Source of the DNA: Anoplolepis gracilipes
Taxonomy: Eukaryota > Arthropoda > Insecta > Hymenoptera > Formicidae
Direction of reading: 5' to 3'
Assembly (NCBI RefSeq): GCF_047496725.1
Contig: NC_132973.1
Coordinates: forward strand, 4,687,233-4,751,232
Length of the DNA: 64,000 nt
The position numbers were made by a program, and so were the translations under genes. Under the pieces are notes generated by a model. The model was not told the DNA's origin, made no database searches, and saw only the letters and a list, made by a program, of their open reading frames with translations. Position 1 is the stretch's first letter. The number at the start of each line of letters is the position of its first letter. This document shows positions 1 to 13,800 of this stretch, piece after piece.

Positions 1-329
1 GCAACACGGTGGAAAATTCTAAAAAAATTCTGAAAAATACTTTACAGTGTATTAAGATTATAAAAAAATTGCCGTATTTATTGTCATAATAGATTAGTAG
101 AAAATGCATTTTTTCGTAAAAAAGTACTAATTTTGACTGTTTGTTTATATATGGTATTTTTGCAATTAACAATTAATGACTGTTTATATTTTTTTACACT
201 TATTGATGTTCTAGAGACTCTGTAGAAACAAAAAATCCAGTATTTGTTGATAAAAAAGTAGTTAAAACAATAAAAAACTACGAAAAAAAGGTGAGTCTCT
301 GGGTGACCCGCTGTGACTCAAAGGATTAA
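1..329 (-). mobile_element. piggyBac-like TTAA MITE, cut by window edge
   Basis: Reverse complement of about 18673-19001, with small changes. Its outer end is GTGACTCAAAGGATTAA, with TTAA at 326-329. The other half lies left of the window. Confidence 0.75.
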
Positions 330-429
330 GACAGATTGTCTGAAACTTACTTTTAAACGGCCAGATATGAAAATTTAAACAAAAATGTGTCTGAATTCTT
401 ATATACATAGGTATAGGCAATATTTTGCA

Positions 430-811
430 GTTTAATAAATCTAATACATTTCGAAATTTAAGAATTTAACATTGCACAAAGCACTCTTAGCCTTTTAAAT
501 ATAAAATTAATAATTAATTTGAGTTAAAATAAAGATTTGTACTGTAGATTATAATTTAATCTTTCAAAATTATCAATATTATCTTATTGAACTAGCTTTT
601 TTTACGATGATTGGATTGCGAAAATTGTATAGTGACTTTACAAAATTCATGAAAATAAAAATTTTAATTCTATAGAACAAATTTTCAACTCATAAATTAT
701 ATTATTAATTTTATATTTTAAAAGACTAAAAATGAACAATGATAAATTCATTAATCTTGAAATATATTAGATTTATTAACTTTTGACGTAGCTGATCTAG
801 TTTCTCCTTAA
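430..811. repeat. AT-rich TTAA foldback family, copy
   Basis: Shares ATACATTTCGAAATTTAAGA and TAAAATTAATAATTAATTTG with the copy at 8402. The right end is TTTCTCCTTAA. The left end is unclear. Confidence 0.55.
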
Positions 812-1210
812 ATCCTTATTTATTTCTAATACATTAAACGCCGAATCGGTATTATAATATCGACTTGTCACATCAAAGGTATCTGATAATACTTAAAATC
901 GCGTATATTAGTAAAAAGATTAGACAAAAGAAAAAATTTGAACTCTTTTACAATCACAGACATGCAATTTCTAAACAGCCTTTTGTAGAATCTAATCGTG
1001 CAATTCGCACGATGATTATGTAAAAATATTCTCTTTTTTATCAATAGCGCATATTTTTTATTACACTTTTATCGACAATGCATTGCGAAAACTTTTAAGT
1101 AAATCATATGAGGTTTCGAATCGTCATTTTCTAGAGAATGACACAAAAATTTTATCAATATAAAGATTTATATTACATTTTATATATCAAACGTAATGTA
1201 AAATACTCAC

Positions 1211-1243
1211 CAAAAGTTGCTGAAGGCCTTGCTGTTGTTGCTG
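1211..1243 (-). CDS. gro: groucho exon 7, poly-Gln segment
   Basis: 33 nt encoding QQQQQGLQQLL, the glutamine-rich stretch that follows IIG in insect Groucho. The donor is GTGAGT at 1210. The acceptor reads TTGCAGCAG, a tandem NAGNAG site, so the first Gln may be included or left out. This is the last recognisable exon before the left edge. Positions 1-1210 show no further exon. Confidence 0.9.
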
Positions 1244-2619
1244 CTGCAAGAATTAAAGAGAAATGAACAAATAACAGTTCGATTATAAGTAATTAAATTA
1301 AAATATTGAAATCTCTCGCCCGAATTATTCATTTACATAAAGTATTTTTTGAAATATACTTTTTACCATCTTCATCGTTAAAATCGATAACGTTAAAGTT
1401 TTATGTCAAAAACTTGACTACTTGAGCTACTTACCCCGATAATGGCGTTCAGTTCGGACATGGTTACTTGTTTCGCCCTCTCCACAGCGTTGGCCACCTG
1501 CTGCTGATGCTGCAATGCCATGCTATCATTATCGCGTCGTCGTCACACTCGATTGTGAGATCGCACGGCACGCATGCCAGACAGAAAGTCAAAAACTCAC
1601 CTCTTGCGCCAGGAACGGAAGTACTTGCGCGATTATCGCGTTCAGCCTCTTGGCGATTTCTGTCTGCAAACATATGACGGATAATCGGATAAACGTTCAG
1701 CCTGTGTCTTCTACTAATTAAGCAAGCAATTTGTTTTATAAATCGTCTTGGAAATAGCGTAAGTAAAAATAATTGCAACTTTGAAAAAAATAAAATGTAC
1801 ATTATTTTTCTGAAGCGTAATATTCCCCCCCCCCCTCTGCCTCCCCCCCCCCCCCAAGAGAATATGTAACATCTAAATAACAGATGTGAGATGACGAATT
1901 TGTTTTTACACATTCGTAAGTGTGTGTACATTTTTTCACAATTTCAATTAGCTATCTCCATTTTTCAAGATTATGGACCAACACACGTCAATTCCAGATT
2001 GATCATCCATTTGTAAAATTGCGCGAGTATAATGTCGAGAATTTGTACGAAATTTAATATCGCATGGGTAAGTAGGTTTAACACCGTCATATATTATGCT
2101 TTGAATTCGAGGAATTAGTTGAAAAATCAAGGGCAATCGCGATACGACAGAGCTAAAGAGCGATCCAAATCGTATCGTGTATGTACAAACATATATACAG
2201 GGTGTCCCATTTTAATTCCTCCAGTGAAATATCTCGAAAAATATGGAAAATTCCAGGCTTGGTTTTCGAGATATTCGACTGGAGCAATTAAAATGGGACA
2301 CCCTGTATATGTAACGCGTAGGACACGCGTGTCGCGTCGTTCGGAGGTTACGTCGTGATGTACTCGTAATTACATGTCGCAGAACGACGATTGCTCGAAC
2401 AAACATACGCGAGCTCAACTCAACCTACTCTTGTATAACGAGCGGCTACTCATTAATGCGCGCCGATCGAATCGATTGGTGATTAATCTCACGCGATCGT
2501 CATGTGACGTTCAAATAATCGTAGTATAAAAGATATATAGATGTACCGCTTAACTATACATAATCAATTCAATAAATAAATAAATATCTTTCTTCTTTTA
2601 ATAATATATGTTAAATCGG

Positions 2620-2685
<66 letters not shown>

Positions 2686-3799
2686 GTGGTTATATTTAAT
2701 CGACTATAAATTATTTTATATAATCTTTACCAACAACTGACGGTGGTTAATTAGCGAGAGTGAGATCGCGCATATAATTATTTATAGTATTGGTTTTGCC
2801 GATATTACCTCGCGATATTTCCACGTCAGGCGAATCGGGCGCGTAGATCTAAAAGTTGAGAGACCGAAAAAAAATGTCATCGTTCCCACGGGGAACAGAA
2901 AGATGGAAAACTGCCGCGTCCACGTCAGTTCGATTTCGCCCTGTTCGACAGTAGGTGGCAAAGGGGGCGAGTGGGAGGGAGTCGGGACGGATAGGTAGGT
3001 AGGTGAGTGGGTGTAGAAGAAGGGCGGGCGACGAAAAAAGGTTCGACGAAAAAATGGAGAGAGGATGCGAGGGCGAGGGCGAGGGGGAGGGGGAGGAGGA
3101 TGGTGTCGGGGGTTGCGGGAGGTGGTTGGTCGGAGGCGGCGGTCGGGAGACGAGGAGAATTTGCAGGACGCGAGCGACGCAGAGCGAGTGTTGTCCAGCA
3201 CGAAAAAATGGTTATTCCTTCTCGAATGTGCCCGATGCACATGCACGTTTTCCCGCAAAACGGATGGCCGGGATGGCGGAGATGCGGGGTGCGAAGCGGC
3301 GGGCAGGAGAACCAAGTGAGTTGACGAGGGGGACGAGGACGAAAGGAGGGGTATAGAGATGACCGAACGAGAGGTGGATGGAAGGAGGAAGTGGTGGATG
3401 TGGAGGTAGAGGAGGACGAGGAGGAGGAGGTAACATTGAGATTAGCAACGGGTAAAAAATCGATGTCATCGCCCCCAGCCCTCGCGCTCTCTGTGCTCTC
3501 GTCCGACTCAACCCTCTGCTACCTCCACAGGGCAAAATAAAAGAACTCGAATACACGACCCCTAGGAGGGTGTATGCGCGCGCGCGACATAGGTGTCCGT
3601 GCGAGCAAGCGCAAGCGTGTGTACACGCGCTCGCTCTCTCCCTCCCTCCCCCCCTCTCTCTCTCTCTCTCTCTCTCGCTCGCTCACACCCTGACACGTGT
3701 GTACGGACGAGAGAGCGCTGGAAAAGCGACCCCCGACCGCCGAAAGAGAGCACATGAGAGAGAGGTTGCGTATCGAAAGAGAAAGAGAGTGGGAGAATG

Positions 3800-3840
<41 letters not shown>

Positions 3841-6800
3841 AGAAAAAGGGAAAGAGAGAGAGCGAGAGAGGGCGAGAGAGGTCCAGAGAGAAAGAGGGTA
3901 AAAGACAGAACGCCCAGATAGATAGACGTATATATGCATGAAGGCAGGAAGAACTGGAAAGGCAGGGTGAGTTATATGCAATTGGTCAGCCTGCACATTT
4001 TTTATCGGGCGCCGGGCGTACCCGCGATGGGAAATGGTAGTTACTCTCGTATCGACGAACAACGCCAGCAACAACGCCGTGGCAATATTCTTTCAAAGAG
4101 AATACGCGCTTTTTCGGTAGAATCCTGTCGTCGACTCGAAATTTTAACTTGGCAGATTCCCTCGCGTTAGGGCTGATGCAATTCTCTCTCTCTCTCTCCT
4201 CTCCCTCGCAGCAATCTCTCAACTTGATTCTCTCTTCTAGGATGCAACAACCATTTGATCGTTTATCCAAGAATAAAAAAAAAATTTTGCTTTATATATA
4301 TTCACGAAATTATCTATTTTATGACAAATCGAAAAATAAAAGAAGATCAAATCGATTTTCTCTTTCCCACAATTTATTCTTACTACATTCTTTTATCAAT
4401 CGTTTTAACATTTTGTCTGGTATAATAAAGAGATATCGCGATGAATGTTTTACCTCACTTTCCCGATATTGGCTTCTCTATTCTCTATTTTCTTTGGCCT
4501 TTTCGCGACTCTTCAAAGACTTATACAATAATCCGATTTCGTGATCGCATAATGCATCCGCGACATATTGCCGTAGATGGTGGCTTGACAACGAGTTGGA
4601 CAACGAGCAGGTGGCAGCCGTGCCGAAGGACAACCCTTTCAATTAAGCGATAAGCGCTATCGGACAGACATGGCCGGCGGCCGAATGTACGTTACGTTAC
4701 GTACGATTCGATGGATAAATAGGGCGAAAACGTAATGCCAGAACGCGATGTATTTTTAGCTACCTTCCGTCTCTACGATTCTCGCCGCCATCGCCTCGCT
4801 ACCCTGATTCGCTCAGTTTATCCCGTTCTTCCTCTTCCGCGCTTTTCTTTTGCGTAATCGCGGACGTTTTTTGCGAGCCGTCCATTTTTCTCCGCACCAC
4901 TGCAAATCTCATTTCCCGCGAAGATCGCTTGATGGAATCCGACGGGACGGACTCGAGAATCCAATAGAGCGATTGATAAAAAGGTTTTATCACCGATATT
5001 ATCGAACGATATCCTCGCATTAACCTAAGGATTAAAAGCGATAAAATTTTGACGAGCCTTTTTAACTTTCGAATGGTATCGAAAAATCTTTCCAAGATTC
5101 TTTTTCGTAAAAAGTATCCAAGTAAGCATATACAGAGTGTTTGTTTCAGATCACCCGTCCATCCCTTTTATTTTGAAAAGGGACGGATGCTAAGAAGTTG
5201 AGAAGACATATTTATTATGAAAGTCTATCTGAAGTTTCTAATGATGGTACTTTCAATTTTGGAAACCCTCCGGAAATATCGGAAACGGGGGAGCAACTCA
5301 AAAATTTTTAATTGTAACACGGAACAAATGGGTATCGTTGGATCTTTTAAAAAGAAACAACTTTTGTTTGAAAAAAAAATTGATATCTTTTATTGTTACC
5401 AAGAAATAAACAAAAAACATTCGCAATTATTGTAACGCTCGGAAATGATCAAAAATTAATTACAAATGTTTAAAACCCCTGCCACCTTAATGGAAACACC
5501 TTTCCATCCTTTGTCTCATCCTGTCAATCGTCCTCAAGACTTTTACAGAAGTAAAAGCTAGTTAATTGTGCGCGTTGCAATTAATGAGAAATGCGCCGGA
5601 CAACTTCTTGAAACCACATGACAAATCATCCGCATTTATGTTTTGCTCCGTGATCTGTATCACGAGTTTGACTCATGTTTATGTTTGGCTCGTAATCCGT
5701 ACCAAAATATCGATATTTTAAGATAATTTAAAAGTTGGAGCATTATAATCATTGCAAGCGTTTTTTAATCATTTCTCTTTAATGCTAAGTGATATCAAAT
5801 TTTTTTTTCAAACAAAAATTGTTTCTTTTTAAAAGCTCTATTCAACGATACCCATGTTGCCCCATGTTGCAATTTAAAATTTTTAAATTGCCCCCGTTTC
5901 CGGTATCGAGGGGTTCCCAAAACTGAAAGTGCCACTATCAGAAACTTCAGATAGGCTTTCATGATAAATATGTCTTTCATCAATTTCTTAGCATCATCCT
6001 TTTTCAAAATAAAAAGGTTGGTTTGAACGGGTGGTTTGAAACAACCTGTATATAGAACAATGATGGTTTTTCAGAATTACATTTCTTCGTCGTGTATACG
6101 TTAAGAAATCCCAGCGAGCAGTCGTCTATATCGTGCAATTAAATCGAACAAGCGAGCCAATGTTCGCGAACGAGGGTGACCGAGGGAGAAAATTCAAGAC
6201 TCCTGTTGAGGGTGAGAGACGACGGATGGAGCGAGAGAAGTAATCGTACCTACAAGAACTGGGACATTGCCAACAAATTCGAGTTAGTCGAGTAGAGAGT
6301 GGTAAAGTGGTGGCTGCGGTAGGATGGGTGAGAGGCAAATGTCGACTTCGAGCTGCGGCAGGAGATACGAGGGTCGCGCAGATGCCGAGAGGAATGGCCG
6401 AGCGTTCTGGGAACGAGGTGGGAGCGGGAGAGTCGCAAGAACACAACAGCGGGATGCGATGAGAAATCAAGGGAAAGAGAGAAAGAGAGGGCGAAGAAAA
6501 ACGAGGGCAGAGTGAAAAGGGTGAAAACGAAAGGGGTGGTGAAATGGGAGAAAGAGACGAGACAGAGATACACAGAAGGTTCTAACCTCGTAGGGGAAGA
6601 TTGTTTTCATTTGAGGGTTCAAATTGAAAAGGAGCGAGAAAACCGCGATTCGAAAGCCTGCTAAGTGGCGGGGATCGACTAAAGAGAGCTTGATTTATTT
6701 ATTCTTTTTTTTTTTACTAAGCGAGGGGAAGTTTCGAGACTAACGCGACGCGCAGCATCTCCGGATGAAAATAATAAATATATTTTCAGAGTGCCTATTA

Positions 6801-9800
6801 AATCGCCGACAGCGAATGAAAAGGACGAGAAAAACTACTAGTAATAAAACGTAATCTTGTAATTACATGTAAGATAATTAGACTTCACTTGTAAGAGACG
6901 ATATATGTTCTCTGAATTAAAATTAAATTTTCCTTAACTAACATTTATACTAAAACATGCAGATTACAATCGCATAATTATGAAATTATTGAATAATAAA
7001 TGTTATGTTAGATATTAATAAAAAAATTTCGAATTGTAATTTTATAGAATTTCTATTTGTAATTTAATTTATAATTTTATGCGATTCTCTCTATTAACAG
7101 TAAAGATGTGCAGCATTATTTTTATCATGTATTATAGTATAAATTTCTTTCAGAAATATATCAAGTTAAATTGTATCAAAATATAGTATGTATCATACTA
7201 TCTGATTTTGTACATCGTGTGATCATTGTCTTAATGCGCCTGGAAAATGGCAATTAAAGTAAATAAGCTAGCAAAGAGCGTCGCACCGACGCGATTATTA
7301 TCACGGTTAATTAGAGAGTCGCGAAGAACCGATAACTTATTTTCATCTCTCTTTCAATTATAGCGACAGAAAAGCGAATCCGCATTACTTTATCTCCATT
7401 ATAATTTGTTTAAAGTCGCAATATTCTGATTTCCAGATTTTCCAACAAAATTATTAAAAAAATCTTCCTTTTCTAATTTTTAACAATATTCGACGATTAT
7501 TATTATTTGATAAATTATAAATATAAAGTTAACCTTTTAAAATTTTTATTGTAATCGTTGAGACTAAAGAGATCTAAAACATTTATTTTAAAAAAGTAAC
7601 CTAACGTTAAAAAATATATTTCAAGATCTCTTTTAAAACATACACACACATACACACACATACACATTTATACAATATTTACGAATTTAGAAAATTTTCG
7701 TTATCCTAAAAGAAGAAAATCAAATTTATTTATACGAAATATATATATTATCTTTTTCTAACAAACTAAGCAATTTAATTAAGTCTAATTTTTTAAGATG
7801 ATTAAATTTGAAATGACACGTGGACGTTACGACAATTTCCGTTACTAATTAAGAAAGTACAATAACCTCGCTCTAATTTTAAAGGGCATCTTTTTAAATT
7901 TGCGTCGCGAAATCTGCGATGCCGATTAAAATAGCACCGCTTTTTGAGGGACGCCCTGATTTCTCGTGCATTATTCGCCGGAAACAATTCCGCGGTGATC
8001 TCGGTACCGTGCTATGCCCTATAACTACCCGAGAGAGAGTAGTCCGCCCCTTTCCTCTTCCCCGCGCCTCGGCCCATTAAGCGCCGCCTCAGGGTACGAG
8101 GGTGAGAAATGATCGGCCGCTAATGCTAATGAATATCAGCTCGTTGTACCGGGACGACAGGAGGGTTGTTTGCTCCCAGTTTGCGAGCCCCACTTTTGAG
8201 CATGACCGCGCGACGAGGGGGCCACCGCGTGGTCGCTTTTAAGAAAATTGCTGATAGAGGGGACCGCCCCGCCGCTGTTTCCTCTGATTAGCCGAAATTA
8301 CACGATTTCCCGGCCTAAGCGCGTCCGCCAGCCGTACACCTCATTTGCGACCGCGGTCGATTTCTGAGACGATTCACTGACATATTATACTCCTCGCTCA
8401 ATTAAGGAGAAACTCTATGGATAAACTATATCAAAAATTTGTAAATTTAATGTATTTCGAGATTCATGAATTTGACATTTGCCGGTTTTGCACCAAGCAC
8501 TTTTGGTCTTTTAAAAATATAAAATTATAATAATTAATTTGTTAAAGCAAAGATTTATCCTATAGAATATATTTTAATCTTAAAATCTTACAAATATTAT
8601 CTTATAATACAAACATAAATAAAAATCTTATTTTATATCGAGCTAAATTTTTTATAGCGACTCTGTATCACAAAAATTTTATAATAATTAAAAATGTTAA
8701 AAAAATGAAATTTTTAATTCTACAGAACAGATTTTTATCTTACCTTATAAATTAATGATTTAATTTTAAATTATTTTATTTAAAAGGCTAAAAAAGTGTT
8801 TTGCTCAATGTCAAATTCATAAATCTCGAAATGTATTAATTTTTTATACAGCTGATTCATATAATTCCTCTTTAACGAGGGAATCCTTAATGTTGTTGAA
8901 TATGATCTTGATAAACTCTGTGCAAAGTTAGTTGAAGATTACGCGCGATTATTCGTTCTTATGGTCTAACAATAAGTATATTTTTGAGAAACACAGTTTT
9001 CTCTAAAAGATTTTATATATAACATTTAAAAATATTCTCTTGTAATCCTTCTTTTAACTTAATATTCTAAACTTATATTATTTACGATTAAGCGTTATCT
9101 TGTTTAATTCATGCTCTATTAACAAAACAATAATACCGAATCACATCTTGTAAGGTTTAGGCCCAATTGCACCAACATTATTTTGGATTTAAGTGAGACT
9201 TAAACATGTGTCTATCTTTAGCTTACTTTCTAAATGATTAAAGAAAGACATACATTTAAGTCTCGCTTAAAGCCAAAATAATGTTGATGCAATCGGGCCC
9301 TTACTTAACTAGAGAAAATTAATCATTATATTTAAAAAATTAACATTAACGTGAAGGACTTACCTGCTTGTGCATTTCAACGTTGAGGCCATACGACATT
9401 TCGTAATACTGTAACAAAAAAGACACAATTTTCAGTTTACATAATATTCTGAGTCTATCTTTTTATTAATTTAATATAGTAATTCTAAAATTATAAAATA
9501 TTATACTAATTAAAATATTAAATAGCACAAATTGATTAGCTGTAGGTGAGTTCTATCACAAACTGTATTCTTTCCGAGATATATATGTGTCATTCACAAA
9601 GAAAGCTTTGTAAAGAATCGCAAGATAAAAACAGAGGAGAGGAGACTACGCACTTTCAACGTCATCTTAAGGGGTTATACTACTCAGGCGTGTTGAAAAA
9701 TGAGGCTTTTTTTAGGAATTTTTTTCTCCATTCCTACTAATAAAGCAATCAAAGTAGAGTTTTTCAGGGTTTATTATATGTGTTTTAAGGTATACAAAAA

Positions 9801-10772
9801 TATTTTTTATTTTGATTTAAGGTACAAAATGGCGTCATGGCAGTAGGTAACGTGAGAAGGTTCGTCTCTAAACGGTGTGCAGGGTAACAATCTCCAGACA
9901 GCACCTAGAGGGGTGAAAATTTTTTTTTCATAATCTACATTAGTTTTTCTTTGGAAGTACACACGATTTTTACGATCGATAAACAATTTAAGATCGATTT
10001 TTTACCAAGAAAAAAAAAAAAAAATTAAAATTGATACCAAATTTGCAAAAATCAATATTTTTAAATAATTGTTCTTTCAAAGAAAAACTAATGTAGATTA
10101 TGAAAAAAAATTTTTCACCCCTCTAGGTGCTGTCTGGAGATTGTTACCCTGCACACCGTTTACCTCCTCGGGAAAAAAACCTTCTCACGTTATCTACTGC
10201 CACGACGTCATTTTGTACCTTAAATCAAAATAAAAAATATTTTTGTACACCTTAAAAACACTATAAAAACAATATAATAAACCCTTAAAAACTCTACTTT
10301 GATTGCTTTATTAATAGTGGAGAAAAAAATTCCTCATTTTTCAGCACGCCTGAGTAGTATAACCCCTTAATTTTCTAATCATATTCACATTGGCATCTTC
10401 TTCTTTTTGTATATTTTCTCTTAAAAAAATATAATTTTTTCTTCCAATACCAAAAGAATCCTCGAGAAATCACATTTTTTCGCGCCAAACTTAAAATAGC
10501 TCGCGCACCAAAGTGCGAAATTCCCGAGACGTATCGAATCGCGCGGAGAGCGATCGATGGATCGCCGGCGCGATCTTCTCGCACTGTCGGCATTCTCGTG
10601 GGCGAAATTCTGCGGACGGAGGGGCGAGAGGGATAGGCCAGTAGAGTAGACATTCGATCCAGCGAGTACATTACGTCTCGATAAACTGCATCCGAGTGCA
10701 TACGATGCAATCCGCTGGATGCGCTTGCGCGATCGTAAATTGGTTAGCGGCTGTCGTTTAACGTCCGCCTTT

Positions 10773-10839
<67 letters not shown>

Positions 10840-13800
10840 CGGAGACAAATGGCTTCGAGGTAGGCGGTTTATCGTGAAAAAGAAAGAGAGAAAGAGAGAG
10901 AGAGAGAGAGAGACGAAGGGGGAGGGGGAGGGGGAGGCAATACACATGTCGGGTCAGGCCAAGAGATACTCGGCCCAAAGAGATCGATAGCATCAGCCAC
11001 GGAAATATACCGACTTAATAATGCAGTCGATAACTACGGCCGGGTGAACTTGGCTCGCGCGAAGCCTTCCTTCCTTCCTTCCTTCTTAGGAAACGATCCC
11101 GGGACGTCTTGTCTACGTCTACGTCCGTGCATGTCAGTTTAGCTTGGCGATCGTATCGCGCAACAAATGTTGACTCGATAATTCGTTTCCTCCAAGGGCT
11201 CTTACCGCCCTCGAAAAACCACGCTAAGTAACGAGCAACTTATCTAAATACATGTTGTCAATATAATAGATTTTGGACTTTTATTGTATTTCATTTTTCA
11301 GCGCAGAAATAAAAAAAATACTAATATTATATTAGATTGTATTGTAATAAATTAAAAAATTATGTGATAAATTCGTTATATTTACAATATTTATAATATT
11401 ATTTTAAAATTACGTAAGAATATATATAACATATAGGGTAAAGGCGTCAATTATGAGATATTTTTTTTTTGAAAAGCTTATATTTTCTTTAATTGTAACT
11501 TTTAATTCAATATAAATCATATACATATATGATAAAGTTGTGCGTGTAAGATATCCAAAGTAGTGATCAAACACCAAGATATAATTGTTGTATATGACGT
11601 TAATAACATGATAAAGGAATATCAAACTATTGCTATTAAATTATGTTGTTTACATTCCTTTGAAGTAATACATTCAACAACTTTCCTTAGCGTCGTTAAC
11701 AAAATCGTCATACACTCGTCCGCACACGTGCGTTACGCTGCTGTCATTTACAATTTCACGGTTATCTATTATCAACGTGAAATAGTAACACTTATAAAAA
11801 AAAGTAGTGGCCGCGTTTGTAAAATAATTAGGGGTTTCATATTAAGAACCTCTCATATTATGCTACTTTACCCTATGTACCTTGCTCACTTACACTTTAT
11901 TCTTATTTTATGATTTTGTTGTCAGTTATTTTATTATATTAATATAGAAATTTTTGTGACAATTAAGCGATGATTATTAATGGAATTCCCTTAAATTGAT
12001 TCAAGTAAACTCACGATTAAAGTAAACTCTTCTACACACACTAATTTTGTCGTTTATATGTATACATATATTCGTCGGCGATGTCTTTACACGCGCTCTG
12101 TGAAGTTTGATTTAAATGGCCGAAGGAAAGATATCGGCGTAAGTCAGTAATCAAATAACGAGAAAACTCTCGACGGCAGAAGTTCTGTGGATATCGATCT
12201 CATCTACCCGTCTCTCATTTTCTATTTTCACGTGGCTCGGAACCCAATAATAGGAGTTGTACGGATAATTTCGTCCCCTCCGATTACTCGATATGGATCT
12301 TTTAGTAGCGAGCCTTTGATAGGATGATTGGACGACCTCGTTCGTCGCTCTCTCGACATTTTCCCTCGTTTCGCCTCTTCTTTACGCTTTTCTCTCTTTT
12401 TCGCTCTCTCATCTTCTCTTTAGACTCTTCGTTCTGGTTACATCGTACTTAGATTCGACCTGGTATTCTCTCACCTCTCTTCACATCCCCATTTTCCTTT
12501 TTCGCTCTCTTCACTCACTTCGCGGAAATTTACACGTCGCGCCCATAATTAACGGATAATTAACGGATAATTAATAAGCCGGTGTAAATTACGTCGGTAT
12601 ATCCGCAGAATTTTTCTTCATCAGCTTTTTGTATATCATATATATTTTTAAAGACGAAGTTGCAAGCTTTTTTCTCTCGGAAATAAAATTGAATGATAAG
12701 TAAAATACAAGGTATTCAGACCACCCGTCCATCCCTTTTATTTTGAAAAGGGATAAATACTAAAAAGTTGAAAAAGACATATTTATCATAAAAACCTATC
12801 TGAAGTTTCTGATGGTGGTACTTTCAGTTTTGGAATCCCTCGGAAATACCAGAAACGGGAGACAATTCAAAAATTTTAAATTGCAACATGGAGCAACATG
12901 GGTATCGTTGGATAGAGCTTTTAAAAAGGAACAACTTTTGTTAGAAAAAAAATTTGATATCACTTAGCATTAGAAAGAAATGATTAAAAAATGCTTGCAT
13001 TGATTGTAACTTCTAAATTACCTTAAAATATCGATATTTTGGTACAGATTACGAGCCAAACATAAACATGAGTCAAACTCGTGATACGAATCACGGACCA
13101 AACATAAACACAGATAATTTGTTATGTGGTTTCAAGAAGACGGTTGTTCGGCGTATTTCTCATTAATTGCAACGCGCACAATTAACCAGCTTTTACTTCT
13201 GCAGAAATCTTGAGGGCGATCGACAGTATGAGCTAAAGGATAGAAAGATGACAGATTTTGGACATTTGTAATTAATTTTCGGTCATTTTCGAGCGTCACA
13301 ATAAATGCAAATATTTTTTGTTCATTTCTTGGTAACAATAAAAGATATCAAATTTTTTTTCAAACAAAAGTTATTTCTTTTTAAAAGCTTTATCCAACGA
13401 TAGACCCATGTTGTCCCATGTTGTAATTTAAAATTTTTTAGTTGCCCCCGTTTCCGGTATTTTTAGGGGCTTTTCAAAACTAAAAGTCAGAAACCACCAT
13501 CAGAAACTTCAGATAGGTTTTCAGATGATAAATAAATCTTTTTCAACTTCTTAGCATCATCCCTTTTCAAAATAAAAAAAGTGGACGGATGGGCTGAAAA
13601 AACGGGACCCTGTATATTATCATAACAATATACTTGAGAAGTTTCTCGATATTTTAGTTTACATCTTGGTAAAATAATAATAAATTTTATAAAATCTTAT
13701 AAAATACATATTTATTCGATATACTTGTATAAAATAAGGCTCTTGTTTAGCGTCAAGTGTTATCTGTACAAAATAATATTAATTTAAAATATAAGTTAGG

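Larger units (their letters stand above)
1..1210. other. groucho intron 7 (partial)
   Basis: No exon seen. It holds a truncated TTAA-type MITE (1-329), a short piece of another family (about 330-415) and an AT-rich foldback repeat (about 430-811). The rest is plain AT-rich sequence. Confidence 0.8.
1664..9363. other. groucho intron 4
   Basis: 7.7 kb without supported coding sequence. Contents: a 112-bp MITE (2196-2307), a (CT)n run (2624-2683), a purine-rich block with poly(A) (about 2900-3960), a long-TIR element (5131-6050), a second purine-rich block (6300-6560), a GC-rich unexplained stretch (7980-8390), an AT-rich foldback (8402-8875) and a small MITE (9161-9300). Between these it is ordinary AT-rich intron. 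Confidence 0.8.

Noticed and set aside
5217..6007. Short ORFs (MKVYLKFL and MKAYLKFL starts) at both ends of the 5131 element
   Set aside because: They are the same terminal inverted repeat read from each end, so they are not genes.
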